A stretch of DNA of 29,031 bases, taken from positions 1 to 29,031 of the IMG/VR virus record IMGVR_UViG_3300020572_000002; one strand, 5' to 3'. The stretch's first letter is position 1; each line of letters opens with the position of its first letter. The notes under the pieces are model-generated. The model did not search any database, was not told where the DNA came from, and was given only the letters and a program-made list of their open reading frames with translations. This DNA comes from a virus. Below, piece after piece: positions 27,253 to 29,031 of this stretch. The translations under genes and the position numbers were made by a program.

Positions 27253-29031
27253 ATGGCAGCAGAACTTTTAGATATACAAATTAATATCGGTGCTAAAACT
27301 GAAGATTTAGGTGCTGAATTAGTAAAAGCCGAAAATTTACTTAAGAAGTTACAAGCAAAATTAAAAACATCAACTGATGTTGGAGAAATAAATCAATTGA
27401 CTGCAAAGATTGGTACTGTTAATACTGCCATAACTCAATTGAATGCAAAAATGGGTGGGGTTCAAAATCCAACTAATGATGCTACTCAATCTCTTATAAA
27501 CTTTTCAAGAATTGCACAAGATGCTCCATACGGAATTATGGGCATTGCAAATAACTTGAATCCAATGTTGGAGTCATTTCAACAATTAGCTAAAACTGAA
27601 GGTGGAACAAAAAAGGCATTAGATGCTATGCTAAACGGACTTTCTGGTCCTGCTGGTATTGGTGTTGCATTAGGTTTGGTTTCTTCTTTAGCAGTAGTAT
27701 TCCAAAAACAAATCACACAAGCATTTGAAGGTCCAGCTGGTAAATTAAAAGATTTAAGAGAAGAATTAAAGAAACTTAATGATGAAATTTACAAGATGGC
27801 TGGCTCTGCACAAGCAAGCCAAACATTAGGAACACAATTAGTTGGTCGTATTACTAATGAAAAATTAGATATAACCCAAAGAGAAAATGCATTAAGGAAG
27901 TTTAAAGATTTATATAGTCAAAATAAAGAGATAAAGGATTTAGAAATAAAAGACCTAAAAACATTTAATGCTCAATATTTACAATCCTTAAACAATAGAG
28001 CAGCAGTTCAACAATTAGAAGTAAGTAAGGAAAAAAATTATATTGATGCTTTAAGTGCTGCAAACTCAAAATATAAAAAATTAGTTGAAGAAAGAGATAA
28101 TAAAAAGAAAGAGACTTATGCAACTACTAAGCAATTAGAAGCTGGTACAACAACAAAAATGCTTCGTTCTGCTATTGATGCAGAATATGTAGCTCCATTA
28201 AAAGAAGCTCAAAAAGATATTGCAAATGCTAAAGCATCATTATCAAGAACTTTAGATATAACTACTTTATTTGATGATTCTGAAACAAAAACTAAAACAA
28301 AAAAAGGAGCGTCTTCTCCTATTGTAAACTATGCAAGAGAAGAAAATAAAGCACTTACTTTAGAGTTAGCCAAGATGAAGGCTTTAAGAGAAAAGTTTAA
28401 TAAACTTGACCTTAGACCTATTTTAGATGTATATGATCCAAATGCAATTAAAGAAGAAGATAAAAGAAAAAGTTTCTTTGAAAATAAAGCTAAAGATTTA
28501 ACACAAGAATCTAATAAAACAGGATTAGGGAATTTATTAGAAATAGATTCTAAAAAAAGGATTGAAGCATATAAATTAGAAGAAGATCAATTAAAACAAT
28601 TAAAAAAGAGCCAAGAAGATTTTGCTAATAATATTTCACAAACAGTTACAAGTGCTTTATTTGGTATGTATGATGCTATGCAGCAAGGTGTAAGTGCAAG
28701 CGAAGCATTAAAAGATATGTTTAGTAGATTATTACGACAAATGGCAGAAATGGTTGTTCAAGCCATAATATTTGAATCTATTATGGCTGCATTAGGTTAT
28801 TCTACTGGTCGTGCTGCGGGTGGTGCTAAATCAGGTGGTGGACTTTTGAAGTTATTAGGTTTAGCAGATGGAGGAGTTGCAACTGGTCCAACATTAGCAA
28901 TGATTGGAGAAGGTAGCGAAAGCGAAGCGGTTTTGCCATTAAGCAAACTTGGAAATATAATGCAATCTTCATTTAATGCTGGTTCAATGAATAGCACAAG
29001 TGTAGGTCAAAATGGTCAATTTGTATTGCGT
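27253..29031 (+). CDS. Tail tape measure protein (runs off the window, completed by 1-165)
   Basis: The frame is open from ATG 27253 to the window end. Over the circle it joins 1-165 for a total of 614 residues. The N-terminal part is helical and coiled coil. FSRIAQDAPYGIMGIANNLN near residues 83-102 is the conserved tape-measure block of Bacteroidota phages. A hydrophobic segment at about 130-156 (LSGPAGIGVALGLVSSLAVV) would help DNA cross the membrane, long charged helices follow, and DGGVATGPTLAMIGEGSESE near 537-556 is the usual C-terminal motif. At roughly 1.5 angstroms per residue, 614 residues predict a tail near 90 nm. The start follows the chaperone stop by 5 bases. Confidence 0.95.
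   Translation, partial: MAAELLDIQINIGAKTEDLGAELVKAENLLKKLQAKLKTSTDVGEINQLTAKIGTVNTAITQLNAKMGGVQNPTNDATQSLINFSRIAQDAPYGIMGIANNLNPMLESFQQLAKTEGGTKKALDAMLNGLSGPAGIGVALGLVSSLAVVFQKQITQAFEGPAGKLKDLREELKKLNDEIYKMAGSAQASQTLGTQLVGRITNEKLDITQRENALRKFKDLYSQNKEIKDLEIKDLKTFNAQYLQSLNNRAAVQQLEVSKEKNYIDALSAANSKYKKLVEERDNKKKETYATTKQLEAGTTTKMLRSAIDAEYVAPLKEAQKDIANAKASLSRTLDITTLFDDSETKTKTKKGASSPIVNYAREENKALTLELAKMKALREKFNKLDLRPILDVYDPNAIKEEDKRKSFFENKAKDLTQESNKTGLGNLLEIDSKKRIEAYKLEEDQLKQLKKSQEDFANNISQTVTSALFGMYDAMQQGVSASEALKDMFSRLLRQMAEMVVQAIIFESIMAALGYSTGRAAGGAKSGGGLLKLLGLADGGVATGPTLAMIGEGSESEAVLPLSKLGNIMQSSFNAGSMNSTSVGQNGQFVLR
28933..29031. repeat. Terminal direct repeat, right copy
   Basis: These 99 bases are identical to 1-99 and are read in the same codon frame, so the two ends overlap by 99 bases on a circle. 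Confidence 0.95.

Noticed and set aside
1-29031. CRISPR array, diversity-generating retroelement, integrase or transposon
   Set aside because: No regularly spaced repeats, no reverse transcriptase motif (YxDD) with a template repeat, no tyrosine or serine recombinase and no insertion sequence were seen on either strand.

Overview
This window looks like one complete genome of a small, virulent, siphovirus-like tailed phage that infects a member of the Bacteroidota. The last 99 bases (28933-29031) are identical to the first 99, so the contig closes into a circle of 28,932 bp. The arbitrary cut falls inside the tape-measure gene. The DNA is AT-rich and every convincing gene is on the + strand. 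The host assignment rests on repeated TAnnTTTG promoter elements (the Bacteroidota -7 box), the general lack of Shine-Dalgarno sequences, an alanine/serine-glutamine type of signal peptide (SYSQ, ASAQ), and protein families typical of flavobacterial and Bacteroides phages. No integrase, repressor or partition system was found, so a lytic lifestyle is the simplest reading.

Layout, starting at the packaging genes: small and large terminase (18547-20032), portal, Mu F-like head protein, prohead protease, major capsid (to 24191), a terminator, then head-tail connector, closure, gp10-like and tail-terminator proteins, tail tube, tail assembly chaperones G and GT (joined by a frameshift on a ten-A run), and the tape measure across the contig ends. 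After the junction come a large tail-tip protein, a second tail-tube-like protein, an inserted HNH homing endonuclease and a 995-residue tail fibre with a self-cleaving S74 chaperone (168-6389). A membrane-rich lysis cassette follows (6391-9888): spanin and holin candidates, an M15 peptidase and a GH24-like lysozyme. A metallophosphoesterase and two small genes end the rightward late block at two tandem terminators (11408-11506).

The 312-bp gap 11392-11703 is the only long gene-free stretch. It holds the terminators, a 33-bp-spaced bipartite repeat that could be an operator or origin iteron, and a good promoter for the early module. That module (11704-18523) is made of many tiny overlapping genes: a ribbon-helix-helix protein, a DnaA domain IV protein without an ATPase, a Bet/RecT annealing protein, a small protein with an SSB-like DDLPF tail, HTH proteins, a DUF4373-type replication protein, NinG, zinc-ribbon proteins and a ParB-methyltransferase fusion. 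There is no polymerase, helicase or primase, so the phage probably borrows the host replisome through its DnaA-like, DUF4373-like and SSB-tail proteins.

The most unusual signal is the 5' leader at 14694-14771. It starts right after a promoter element and contains two hairpins whose 7-base loops are perfect complements (GTACGAG and CTCGTAC), a candidate kissing-loop regulatory RNA. Other notable points are three genes whose ATG sits exactly 4 bases after a TAnnTTTG box (likely leaderless mRNAs), the +1/-2 frameshift in the tail chaperone, and two tail-tube paralogues.
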